Part shown: piece by piece, positions 7,632 through 13,975 of the stretch
How the letters are laid out: the number at the start of each line of letters is the position of its first letter
Position numbering within the stretch: the first letter of the stretch is position 1
From: Alphaproteobacteria bacterium
Lineage (GTDB): Bacteria > Pseudomonadota > Alphaproteobacteria > Micavibrionales > CSBR16-224
Assembly (NCBI GenBank): GCA_006226225.1
Contig: SBHI01000069.1
Coordinates: 1 to 18,990 of the forward strand
Length of the DNA stretch: 18,990 bases
Direction: 5' to 3'
Made by a program: the position numbers and the translations under genes
Notes under the pieces: model-generated
Database searches by the model: none
What the model was told of the DNA's origin: nothing
Seen by the model: only the letters and a program-made list of their open reading frames with translations

Positions 7632-8237
7632 ATGGCAAAAAAACAAAACAAAGAACATGATATCGCCGCAATGGATCGGAAGAACAAAAAAATGTTCTTC
7701 TCCATCATGCTGGTCTTTTGTGTTTTTATCGGACTAACCTTCACGACACCCGCACTTTATAATCTGTTCTGCCGTGTCACCGGCTATGGCGGCACGACGC
7801 AAAAGGCTGAAAAAGCGCCTGAGCATGCGGCGATTGACCGTGACATCACCATCCGCTTTGATTCCAATATTTCACGCAAACTGCCCTGGATTTTCGAGCC
7901 AAAAGAAAAATTGGTCACCATCAAAATCGGCGAAGACCGTCAAGTGCATTATATGGCGAAAAACATCGGCGATGTGCAAAATACCGGCATGGCGCTATTC
8001 AATGTCACGCCGCAAAAAGCCGGTAAATACTTTAACAAAGTCGAATGCTTCTGCTTTAATGAGCAAACACTGGCACCGGGTGAAGAGGCCGATATGCTGG
8101 TCTCTTTCTATATTGAACCGAAACTGGCGCAAGATCCTTACATGGATGATGTGGAGACGATCACACTATCCTATACTTTTTACCCTGCCGACTCCGAAGA
8201 GCTGGAAGAAGACGTGGAAAAAAACTACAATAACTAA
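7632..8237 (+). CDS. ctaG: Cytochrome c oxidase assembly protein CtaG/Cox11
   Basis: Copper chaperone that delivers Cu(I) to the CuB site of subunit I, 201 residues. It has a cytoplasmic basic N-terminus, one membrane anchor (about 21-40) and a periplasmic Ig-like domain. The copper ligands are in the hallmark CFCF (Cys139, Cys141) within FNVTPQKAGKYFNKVECFCF. The conserved third Cys is Cys47 in LFCRVTGYGGT. The C-terminal acidic tail is within family range. It is inside the oxidase operon, 18 bases after the CoxF-like gene. The start ATG has only a distant AAGG, so translation may be partly coupled to the preceding gene. Confidence 0.96.
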   Translation: MAKKQNKEHDIAAMDRKNKKMFFSIMLVFCVFIGLTFTTPALYNLFCRVTGYGGTTQKAEKAPEHAAIDRDITIRFDSNISRKLPWIFEPKEKLVTIKIGEDRQVHYMAKNIGDVQNTGMALFNVTPQKAGKYFNKVECFCFNEQTLAPGEEADMLVSFYIEPKLAQDPYMDDVETITLSYTFYPADSEELEEDVEKNYNN

Positions 8238-8274
8238 AAATGAATAAACCTTAAGACAAAACGGGAACAAAACT

Positions 8275-9111
8275 ATGTCGGAAAAAATCGAATACGACTT
8301 TAAAAGCGGCGGAGAGCATCCGTATCATATTGTCAGACCCAGCATCTGGCCGTTCTTTGGGGCGTTTGCAGCCTTTACGCTGGCAGCAGGTGCCGTCCTT
8401 TACATGCACGAGGTCGCATTTTTTGGTCAAACCGTCGGGCTGAAAGGTGTTTTCCTCGGTCTGGCTGCAGTTCTAACCGTCATGTTTTTCTGGTGGAAAG
8501 ATGTGATTTTCGAAGCTGTTGAGGAAAAAGCACATACACCAATTGCCCGTATCGGTATGCGGTACGGCATGTCACTGTTTATAGCCTCCGAGGTAATGTT
8601 CTTTTTTGCCTTTTTCTGGGCTTTCTTTAATGCCAGCCTGTTTCCGCGTGAAGCTATCGGCGGAGTCTGGCCGCCGGAAGGGGTTCATGCCATCGAAGCT
8701 TTCGGCCTGCCTTTCCTGATGACAATGATTCTGCTGCTGTCAGGCTGCACCGTCACATGGGCGCACCACGCCATTATTGAAGGCGATAACGACAATGCCG
8801 TCCGCGGACTGCTTTATACCGTACTGCTGGGCATTGTCTTTACCTGTTTCCAGGCTTATGAGTATTTTCATGCCAGCTTCGGCTTTACCGATGGTATTTA
8901 CTCCTCAGCCTTTTACATGGCCACGGGCTTCCACGGTTTTCACGTTCTTGTCGGAACAATTTTCCTGACCGTGTGCTATTTCCGTGCCAAAAAGAAACAT
9001 TTTACACCGGAAAGCCATTTCGGCTTTGAAGCTGCCGCATGGTACTGGCACTTCGTCGATGTCGTCTGGTTGTTCCTGTTCTGTGCTGTTTACTGGTGGG
9101 GCAATGCCTAA
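8275..9111 (+). CDS. coxC: Cytochrome c oxidase subunit III
   Basis: Subunit III of the aa3 oxidase, 278 residues with seven expected membrane helices. It begins with a cytoplasmic HPYHIVRPSIWP block (15-26) typical of the family. It carries the FHGFHVLVGTIF motif in helix VI and ends WHFVDVVWLFLF..YWWG. The subunit stabilises CoxA and its D-pathway proton uptake. It starts 37 bases after ctaG with a weak GGGA ribosome site. Its last codons overlap the DUF983 start codon in ATGCCTAA (9104-9111), which suggests translational coupling. Confidence 0.97.
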   Translation: MSEKIEYDFKSGGEHPYHIVRPSIWPFFGAFAAFTLAAGAVLYMHEVAFFGQTVGLKGVFLGLAAVLTVMFFWWKDVIFEAVEEKAHTPIARIGMRYGMSLFIASEVMFFFAFFWAFFNASLFPREAIGGVWPPEGVHAIEAFGLPFLMTMILLLSGCTVTWAHHAIIEGDNDNAVRGLLYTVLLGIVFTCFQAYEYFHASFGFTDGIYSSAFYMATGFHGFHVLVGTIFLTVCYFRAKKKHFTPESHFGFEAAAWYWHFVDVVWLFLFCAVYWWGNA

Positions 9112-9520
9112 AACCACCCCTAAACAGACAAAAGGAAATGATAAAGGCCCGGAAAAAACGCCGGGCCTTTTATCCGACCTTAATTTCTCCTTAAAAGGGC
9201 GCTGCCCCGTTTGCCGTAAAGGGAAGTTGTTTTCCTCTTTTCTGACCATTACCAAAAAATGTCCCGCATGCGGAGCACCGCTAGGGGATCATGACATTGG
9301 CGACGGTGCCGCCGTTTTCCTGATTTTTCTGCTCGGCTTCTCCCTGATGCCGCTGGCCTGGATTATTGATGTTAAATTCGCACCGCCGATATGGGTGCAC
9401 CTGCTTTATGTCGGCGGGTTGGGTGCAATTGCGGTCTTTTTCCTGATGCCTGCCGTCAAATCCTATATTCTGCTGCTGGAATACCGCCACCGCCCGCCAA
9501 AAGACGGACAAAAGAAATAG
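9104..9520 (+). CDS. DUF983 zinc-ribbon membrane protein of the oxidase operon
   Basis: A 138-residue DUF983 family protein. A Thr/Lys-rich N-terminus leads into a zinc ribbon, with CPVC and CPAC pairs at about 34-37 and 53-56. Two membrane helices follow (about 66-84 and 93-113), then a basic tail. The family is regularly found next to coxC in alphaproteobacteria, with no established biochemical function. The ATG at 9104 lies inside the coxC stop region (ATGCCTAA). No usable start codon exists between the following hairpin and the zinc ribbon, so this start is the only good one. A longer reading from 8984 would run far into coxC and is not credible. A terminator-like hairpin lies within codons 14-23. 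Confidence 0.9.
   Translation: MPKTTPKQTKGNDKGPEKTPGLLSDLNFSLKGRCPVCRKGKLFSSFLTITKKCPACGAPLGDHDIGDGAAVFLIFLLGFSLMPLAWIIDVKFAPPIWVHLLYVGGLGAIAVFFLMPAVKSYILLLEYRHRPPKDGQKK
9143..9170 (+). terminator. Terminator-like hairpin inside the start of the DUF983 gene
   Basis: AAAGGCCCGG (9143-9152) and CCGGGCCTTT (9161-9170) form a perfect 10-bp stem with an 8-base A-rich loop, followed by TATCC. With four T in a row from 9168, it resembles an intrinsic terminator or attenuator. It lies 32 bases past the coxC stop but inside the DUF983 coding region. Partial termination would make less DUF983 than oxidase. It could instead act as an mRNA 3'-end stabiliser for the oxidase message. Confidence 0.55.
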
Positions 9521-9558
9521 CATTTGCACCCACCACATTCACCGCTAAACTAAACTCC

Positions 9559-10152
9559 ATGGAAACGAAGGATCGCGACAGTAAAAAACTTGAAGCCAAT
9601 CCTGATTGGTCTGTCTGGATGCGCGCCGCGCAACAGGGTGATAAAGCTTGTTACAATAAGCTGCTGGTCGCCATTGCCCCTGTTTTACGCCGTTTTGTGC
9701 AGGGACGGATTTTCAACTATGATGCGATCGAAGATATTGTGCAGGAAATTCTGCTCGCTATTCATAAATCCCGTCATACCTATAACGCCGATGAACCCTT
9801 TGAACGTTGGATGTACGGTGTCGCGCGTTACAAAATGATCGATTATCTGCGTAAAATGACCCGTCATACGCAAAAAGAGGTCTTAACGGAGAATTTTGAA
9901 ACTTTTTTGCATATCCCATCGAATAGTAATAGGGAAACTGTACAAACGCAGGATTTACATGATGCACTGGCGCAGTTATCTGATAAACAGCGAAAAATCA
10001 TCAATTTGATGAAGCTGGATGGTTATTCCGTTTCCGAAACGGCTGCGGAAATGGATATGAGTGAAAGCGCGGTCAAAGTCGCGGCTCACCGCGGTTACAA
10101 AAAAATGCAGGATTGGCTTGTCAAACACGGTTACGGAGAAGAAGACGCATAA
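9559..10152 (+). CDS. ECF-family RNA polymerase sigma factor
   Basis: A 197-residue ECF sigma factor. Region 2 covers about 28-100, with the core-binding EDIVQEILLAIHKSRHTY (58-75) and the promoter-melting part RYKMIDYLRK. Region 4 covers about 135-190, with an HTH at SVSETAAEMDMSESAVKVAAHR. The RHTYNADEPFERWMYGVARY block resembles sigma factors paired with NrsF/DUF1109 anti-sigma proteins, and such a gene follows after one base. The ATG at 9559 fits the family length. No Shine-Dalgarno is visible before it, so translation may be weak, leaderless or coupled to DUF983, which ends 38 bases upstream. I found no convincing ECF-type autoregulatory promoter. Target genes are unknown. Confidence 0.92.
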   Translation: METKDRDSKKLEANPDWSVWMRAAQQGDKACYNKLLVAIAPVLRRFVQGRIFNYDAIEDIVQEILLAIHKSRHTYNADEPFERWMYGVARYKMIDYLRKMTRHTQKEVLTENFETFLHIPSNSNRETVQTQDLHDALAQLSDKQRKIINLMKLDGYSVSETAAEMDMSESAVKVAAHRGYKKMQDWLVKHGYGEEDA

Positions 10153-10153
10153 G

Positions 10154-10822
10154 ATGATACCGGATAAGGACAAAAATACGAAAGACCTGATCAGCACACT
10201 GGCGGAAGACCTTCCACCCGTCCGTCCGTTACTGCCGCCGGCAAAGCGTACAGCTTTGTGGAGCGTGGTCTTCCTTGCCACCATGTTGCTGGCAGTTACG
10301 GTGATCAAGGGCTTTCGCCATGATCTTGCCACGGTTCTGACGGGAACGAGCTTCCTGGCTGAAACCTTTGTATTGCTGCTGTCAGGTGTTTTATGCCTCT
10401 ATGCAGGGTTCAAACTATCCGTACCGGATATCCGTTATAACAAGATTCCCTTTACGACTGTTTGGTTCGTCATATTGCTGGCAGTCGGGGCAAATATCAC
10501 ATTATTCCTGCTGTCAGAACCGCAGCACCTGTATGACGAAATTGAAAAATACGGCATTTTCCACCATTGCGCCGTTAATCTGATCCTGTTAATGGCTGTG
10601 CCTATTCTGATTGTCTTTTATTTGGTCAAAAAATCGGCACCCGTGCTGCCGCTCTGGACGGGCTACGCTGTCTTTCTGGCCATCGCCAGCTTTGCAGCAG
10701 TGATGATGCGGTTGGTTTGCGGTGCCGACGGTTTCGCACATTTGCTGATTTGGCACTTCCTGCCCGCTTTCGGCCTGTCTTTTCTCGGCCTTCTCGCCGG
10801 AATAACTCTGCTGCGTTGGTAA
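10154..10822 (+). CDS. nrsF: NrsF/DUF1109-family anti-sigma factor
   Basis: A 222-residue inner-membrane protein with six expected helices. The cytosolic N-terminus TKDLISTLAEDLPPVRPL (9-26) matches the start of the DUF1109/NrsF family. The protein ends HLLIWHFLPAFGLSFLGLLAGITLLRW-like, also typical. NrsF of Caulobacter holds its ECF sigma factor inactive and responds through two conserved cysteines. The likely equivalents here are Cys139 and Cys189 (VCGADGFAHLL). A third Cys is at 81. The start ATG is one base after the sigma stop (TAAGATG), a tight operon pair. Oxidative or metal stress is the family precedent, not something shown here. The gene ends 9 bases from a convergent gene with no clear terminator. 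Confidence 0.88.
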   Translation: MIPDKDKNTKDLISTLAEDLPPVRPLLPPAKRTALWSVVFLATMLLAVTVIKGFRHDLATVLTGTSFLAETFVLLLSGVLCLYAGFKLSVPDIRYNKIPFTTVWFVILLAVGANITLFLLSEPQHLYDEIEKYGIFHHCAVNLILLMAVPILIVFYLVKKSAPVLPLWTGYAVFLAIASFAAVMMRLVCGADGFAHLLIWHFLPAFGLSFLGLLAGITLLRW

Positions 10823-10831
10823 CCGAATACA

Positions 10832-11119
10832 TTAATGCGGTGTGTGGCCACCTTTCTTCGGCGATTTTTTGCCATGCTTTTCCATCCATGACACGGCATA
10901 GCTGCAAACGGGTACAAGCGTATCACCGTTTTTTTCTGCAACCTTCACGATTTCCGCCATAATTTGTCCTGCCGCACCCTGACCACGCAGTTCCTCCGGC
11001 ACAAAAACACGGTTAATGGATAGTTTGCGCCCATCCCGGCTGTAATCGGCAATTGCCACACCGCCGTCCAGTTCTAGTTCAAAACGGTTCTTCTTCGTAT
11101 TATCGGTAAATTTCGTCAT
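10832..11119 (-). CDS. Small GNAT-fold N-acetyltransferase (YjdJ/NATD1-like)
   Basis: A 95-residue single-domain protein of the minimal GNAT class (YjdJ/NATD1 type). A short beta segment (FELELDGGVAIADY, 13-26) leads to INRVFVPEELRGQGAAGQIM (35-54), which contains the acetyl-CoA pyrophosphate-binding RGQGAA. The usual ending LVPVCSYAVSWMEKH (68-82) has the conserved Cys72. The substrate is unknown for the family. The ATG at 11119 has AAGGGG about 9 bases upstream. An in-frame upstream ATG at 11173 lacks this. The C-terminus is a Lys/Gly/His-rich tail. Transcription converges on nrsF. Confidence 0.88.
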   Translation of the reverse strand: MTKFTDNTKKNRFELELDGGVAIADYSRDGRKLSINRVFVPEELRGQGAAGQIMAEIVKVAEKNGDTLVPVCSYAVSWMEKHGKKSPKKGGHTPH

Positions 11120-11207
11120 GGTTATCCCCTTCTTCTGCGGCAACATAAAAATTGCATTTCCATGATAAACCAAAACAGCGCCACGCAGGAGAAATTCCGT
11201 GTTTTTA

Positions 11208-11236
11208 TTGACATAATACTAGCGTTCTGCTATCTT
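11208..11236 (+). promoter_or_regulatory. Strong sigma-70-type promoter for the tandem paralogue genes
   Basis: A perfect TTGACA (11208-11213), a 17-base spacer and TATCTT (11231-11236), with TGC before the -10, form the best consensus promoter in the window. The expected transcript start is near 11243, giving a leader of about 30 bases. It points at the two unknown paralogous genes. Confidence 0.7.
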
Positions 11237-11274
11237 ATGCGGGCAAATTAATTCGACCGGCAGAGCACGCAATT

Positions 11275-12039
11275 ATGGCTGAAACCGATACAAAACAGGA
11301 AAAAACCGGCAATACCGGCCCGCAGCGGCGTATCACCTATACGCGGCAAACTGGTCGGTTATGCGAGGTCGAGCTTAATATGCGGGTCAAAAGCGAGGGG
11401 GATACGCTGGAGCGCCGTGTGCGAATGAAACGCGAGGATATCAGCCGTTATTACAGCGATGCCGACCCGTCCCGCAGCGTCATCGAAACCACCCAAGGCG
11501 AAACCATCACGGTCGTGCTGCCGTTTTCCTCTCTTTGCAAGGCACTCGACGGTGCGCATATCTCCGGAAAACGCCTCATTGACCTTAGTCACGTCACAGG
11601 ACAGGAAGCTGAAGAACGGGAAGCAAAGGCGCAACTGGCCAAGCTTTTTAATGCCGAGGCTGTTCTCTCTGAAATTCCTGAAGGCGACTCTCTGGTAATA
11701 GCTTACGGTTTTTCCTCTAAAAACGAAAAAAACAAATATATGCTGATCGGCTTCTTACAAAGCGAGGTCTTGGAAGTTAAATCCGATAATACCGGAACTT
11801 ATACCTCCATGAAAGACTGGGGTGAATACAGTGGTACATGGGGAATGAGCACGAATTACGGCCCTTTTATTTCAAAAATCGGGCCTGACACTCTTCGTAC
11901 GGCATTAAACGATGCCTCCAAACGCGGATTAAAATTGGCTGATTTGCGTCAACAAACCGCCGTACCCGCAAAAGGTAAACTTGTTTCCGGCCTAAAACTA
12001 TCCCCTAAAGCAGCCAAAATCTGCCGTCAGGCTCTGTAG
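11275..12039 (+). CDS. Hypothetical soluble protein, tandem paralogue A
   Basis: I do not recognise this family. The product is 254 residues, with no signal peptide or membrane segment, so it is probably cytosolic. It shares a collinear set of motifs with the next gene: RM(K/R)..(D/Q)I.RYYS (50-61), SV.ET (68-72), LPF..LC (82-88), IDL..VTG (102-109), LFN..A (124-129) and DW..(Y/F).G.W.MS..YGP.I (181-199). A basic C-terminal tail of about 25 residues (GKLVSGLKLSPKAAKICRQAL) is unique to this copy. The alternation of short strands and Trp/Gly turns suggests mixed alpha/beta domains. It is read from a strong promoter with only a weak ribosome site. Paralogue B follows after 14 bases. Confidence 0.75.
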   Translation: MAETDTKQEKTGNTGPQRRITYTRQTGRLCEVELNMRVKSEGDTLERRVRMKREDISRYYSDADPSRSVIETTQGETITVVLPFSSLCKALDGAHISGKRLIDLSHVTGQEAEEREAKAQLAKLFNAEAVLSEIPEGDSLVIAYGFSSKNEKNKYMLIGFLQSEVLEVKSDNTGTYTSMKDWGEYSGTWGMSTNYGPFISKIGPDTLRTALNDASKRGLKLADLRQQTAVPAKGKLVSGLKLSPKAAKICRQAL

Positions 12040-12053
12040 GGAAGGGGCGCGGA

Positions 12054-12758
12054 ATGGAGCAGCATCAGGAAAAAAGTAAAATCCGCTATCTGGGCAACCG
12101 TACGGAGAGCGATCCCATCCTTGTATTTCATATGCATATGCGTGACATGACCGGATCGGGCGAACGCGAAATGCGGATGCGTAAAAGCCAAATCGCGCGC
12201 TATTATTCCGGTACGGAACAAATTTCCGTTATGGAGACGGCAGAAAAAGAAAAGATTTACGTCGCATTACCGTTTCAGGAGCTTTGCAACATCATGGAAG
12301 GTCGCGTTCCCCTGGGGCGCGGACAGCAAATAGATTTAACGGAGGTGACCGGAAAGAAGGTTACGGAGATGCTGACCAGTAAAAAGCTTTCCCTGCTTTT
12401 TAACACGGCCGCCTTTGATGATGTCCTTGGCAAGGACGATTTATTGGTCTTCATGGACGGATATAGCGACAGTTCCGGCGGGCGGAATGAAAAAATCGCC
12501 TTTCTGGCCAGTGATGTCACAAAATATGATGACGGCTTTCTGCGCCTGCGCGATTGGGACAGTTTTAAAGGGGAGTGGAATATGAGCGGGCTCAGCTACG
12601 GCCCTTATATCCGCACCGGCTCTAAACGCCTTGCGGAAGCTGTCCGCAAAGCCAAACAAGACGGTCTGCACGTTCTGGATTTAACCGCACAGGACGCGGC
12701 TGCACCGCATCCGGAACAGATAAAATTTTCTACCGCCAGCGCGACCTTGCGGCGCTGA
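12054..12758 (+). CDS. Hypothetical soluble protein, tandem paralogue B
   Basis: This is a diverged copy of the preceding gene, 234 residues, also without signal or membrane segments and not recognised. The shared blocks lie at residues 41-52 (RMRKSQIARYYS), 58-62 (SVMET), 72-78 (LPFQELC), 93-100 (IDLTEVTG), 115-120 (LFNTAA) and 167-186 (DW to YGPYI). It lacks the basic C-terminal tail of copy A. The ATG at 12054 has AAGGGG about 7 bases upstream. The two genes are surely one transcription unit, ended by the hairpin at 12767-12793. Retention of both copies suggests related but separate roles, or a heteromeric complex. Confidence 0.75.
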   Translation: MEQHQEKSKIRYLGNRTESDPILVFHMHMRDMTGSGEREMRMRKSQIARYYSGTEQISVMETAEKEKIYVALPFQELCNIMEGRVPLGRGQQIDLTEVTGKKVTEMLTSKKLSLLFNTAAFDDVLGKDDLLVFMDGYSDSSGGRNEKIAFLASDVTKYDDGFLRLRDWDSFKGEWNMSGLSYGPYIRTGSKRLAEAVRKAKQDGLHVLDLTAQDAAAPHPEQIKFSTASATLRR

Positions 12759-12766
12759 TAAAAAAA

Positions 12767-12793
12767 GCGCATCTTCTTTTTTTGAAGATGCGC
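12767..12793. terminator. Bidirectional intrinsic terminator
   Basis: GCGCATCTTC (12767-12776) and GAAGATGCGC (12784-12793) form a perfect 10-bp stem with a seven-T loop. On the minus strand it is followed by six U, an ideal terminator for the acyltransferase ending at 12819. On the plus strand CTTTCTATTAATTTT follows, a weaker but plausible terminator for the paralogue pair ending at 12758. Confidence 0.9.
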
Positions 12794-12818
12794 CTTTCTA
12801 TTAATTTTCAAAAAAATC

Positions 12819-13898
12819 TTAGGATTTCTTCGCGGCAACGGCTGTTTTCTGTTTTGCCGTTTGTTTTTTTGCAGCGGGCTTTTTCTTTGCCGTGTCATTA
12901 GCCGGTTTCTGCGGCTGCGACGGAATTTCTGCCTTTGTAAATGTCGTCTGACCCGGGTTCACAACCGTGGCAATATCCAGCGCCGCCTTGTTCATCAGCT
13001 CTTTTGCGTCTTTGAAGTCCTTCGGATTCAGGGGCTTCATCGCCGTCAATTCTACCGTGATCTCGCGCACCTGCATACGCTTCCAGACGCGGGTCAGCAT
13101 ATTTTCTTCATTATACATGCTGTAAAGGTCGCGCAATGCGGCATCGCTTGTCGCATCTTTGCCGTTTACGGTTTTGACTTGAATAGCAACGGGCTGAACA
13201 ACGACGTCTTTTTCCAGTTTGACCTCTTTCTTGTCCTTATCAACAGCAGCCTCACCATAAAGCAGTGACGGCAGCGCTGCGCGGAACAGATGCACTTTCG
13301 ATCCATCCGATGTCGTACCTTCGGGGAACATGATGGCGTTTTGTCCGTCATTAAAGTTTTTCACCAGCTTGGCGCGGGATTCGGCATTATATTCAGAAGA
13401 ACGGCGCAAACCGATATATTTCAGCGCCCGTGCCATTTGCGAGACCACCGGCCATTTCATAATGTCGCCCTTTCCGGCAAAAGTGCCGTCCAGCTTTGCG
13501 CCCAGCGACAGAAAATCCGCATTGGACAAGTGGTTGGCGACATACCAGGTCGATTTCTTTTTCTCAACCGGTGCCGATGCTGCATTAAATTTTATTTTCA
13601 AGCCAATCAGTTTTGCCGATGCATTATAGATCAGATTCGGAATAACGGACTGGTTACCTGTCAGAGGGCGCACAACGAAAGCCTGCAATGCGGCCAGACC
13701 GATAAAAACCGGTGTGGCGGCCAGTGCAATACCCATACGCACGGCAGCACGGAAATTCTTGGTCACAGCCTCCACGCCGTTTTTCAACTTACGTCCGGCA
13801 CTTTGCAAACCTGACTTCACAGTCGCCGTTGTTTTGGCGGCTGTTTCTTTCGCTTTCTCGACAGTGGTTTTTTCCGTGACGGTTTCCGTTTTATCCAT
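12819..13898 (-). CDS. PlsC-type 1-acyl-glycerol-3-phosphate acyltransferase family protein with basic tail
   Basis: A 359-residue membrane-associated acyltransferase. The catalytic NHxxxxD is Asn122-His123 to Asp128. The glycerophosphate-binding motif is FPEGTTS (191-197), and GLRRSS (163-168) is also recognisable. The family acylates lysophosphatidic acid or related lysolipids; the substrate here is not defined. Typical PlsC proteins are about 240 residues. Here the extra length is a Thr/Lys/Ala-rich, probably helical N-terminus (1-50), a hydrophobic segment (about 52-76) and a Lys/Ala-rich tail from about 330 that resembles histone H1-type tails. The ATG at 13898 has AGAGGGA about 8 bases upstream. 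Its own promoter and a strong terminator make it a probable single-gene unit. Confidence 0.85.
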   Translation of the reverse strand: MDKTETVTEKTTVEKAKETAAKTTATVKSGLQSAGRKLKNGVEAVTKNFRAAVRMGIALAATPVFIGLAALQAFVVRPLTGNQSVIPNLIYNASAKLIGLKIKFNAASAPVEKKKSTWYVANHLSNADFLSLGAKLDGTFAGKGDIMKWPVVSQMARALKYIGLRRSSEYNAESRAKLVKNFNDGQNAIMFPEGTTSDGSKVHLFRAALPSLLYGEAAVDKDKKEVKLEKDVVVQPVAIQVKTVNGKDATSDAALRDLYSMYNEENMLTRVWKRMQVREITVELTAMKPLNPKDFKDAKELMNKAALDIATVVNPGQTTFTKAEIPSQPQKPANDTAKKKPAAKKQTAKQKTAVAAKKS

Positions 13899-13928
13899 GT
13901 TAAAAATCCCTCTTCATATATTCCAGTA

Positions 13929-13958
13929 TTATTAAAAACTAAGACCTGTGTATGTAAA
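13929..13958 (-). promoter_or_regulatory. Candidate promoter of the acyltransferase gene
   Basis: On the minus strand TTTACA (13953-13958) and TAATAA (13929-13934) are separated by 18 bases, about 30 bases before the ATG at 13898. It fits sigma-70 moderately and lies in the 77-base AT-rich gap after the ATPase gene. Confidence 0.4.
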
Positions 13959-13975
13959 AGGTTTTCGAGGGGAAA

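Noticed and set aside
9180..9194. Second TTAA-N7-TTAA match
   Set aside because: Falls inside the DUF983 coding region with no promoter role visible; one such match in a window of this size is near chance expectation.
11174..11199. Possible GGAAC-N17-GTT (EcfG-like) promoter on the minus strand before the GNAT gene
   Set aside because: The -35 part is GGAAT rather than GGAAC and the -10 part is minimal; too weak to claim.
13290..13814. 174-codon open frame antisense to the acyltransferase
   Set aside because: No family resemblance or ribosome site; the opposite strand carries clear PlsC motifs.
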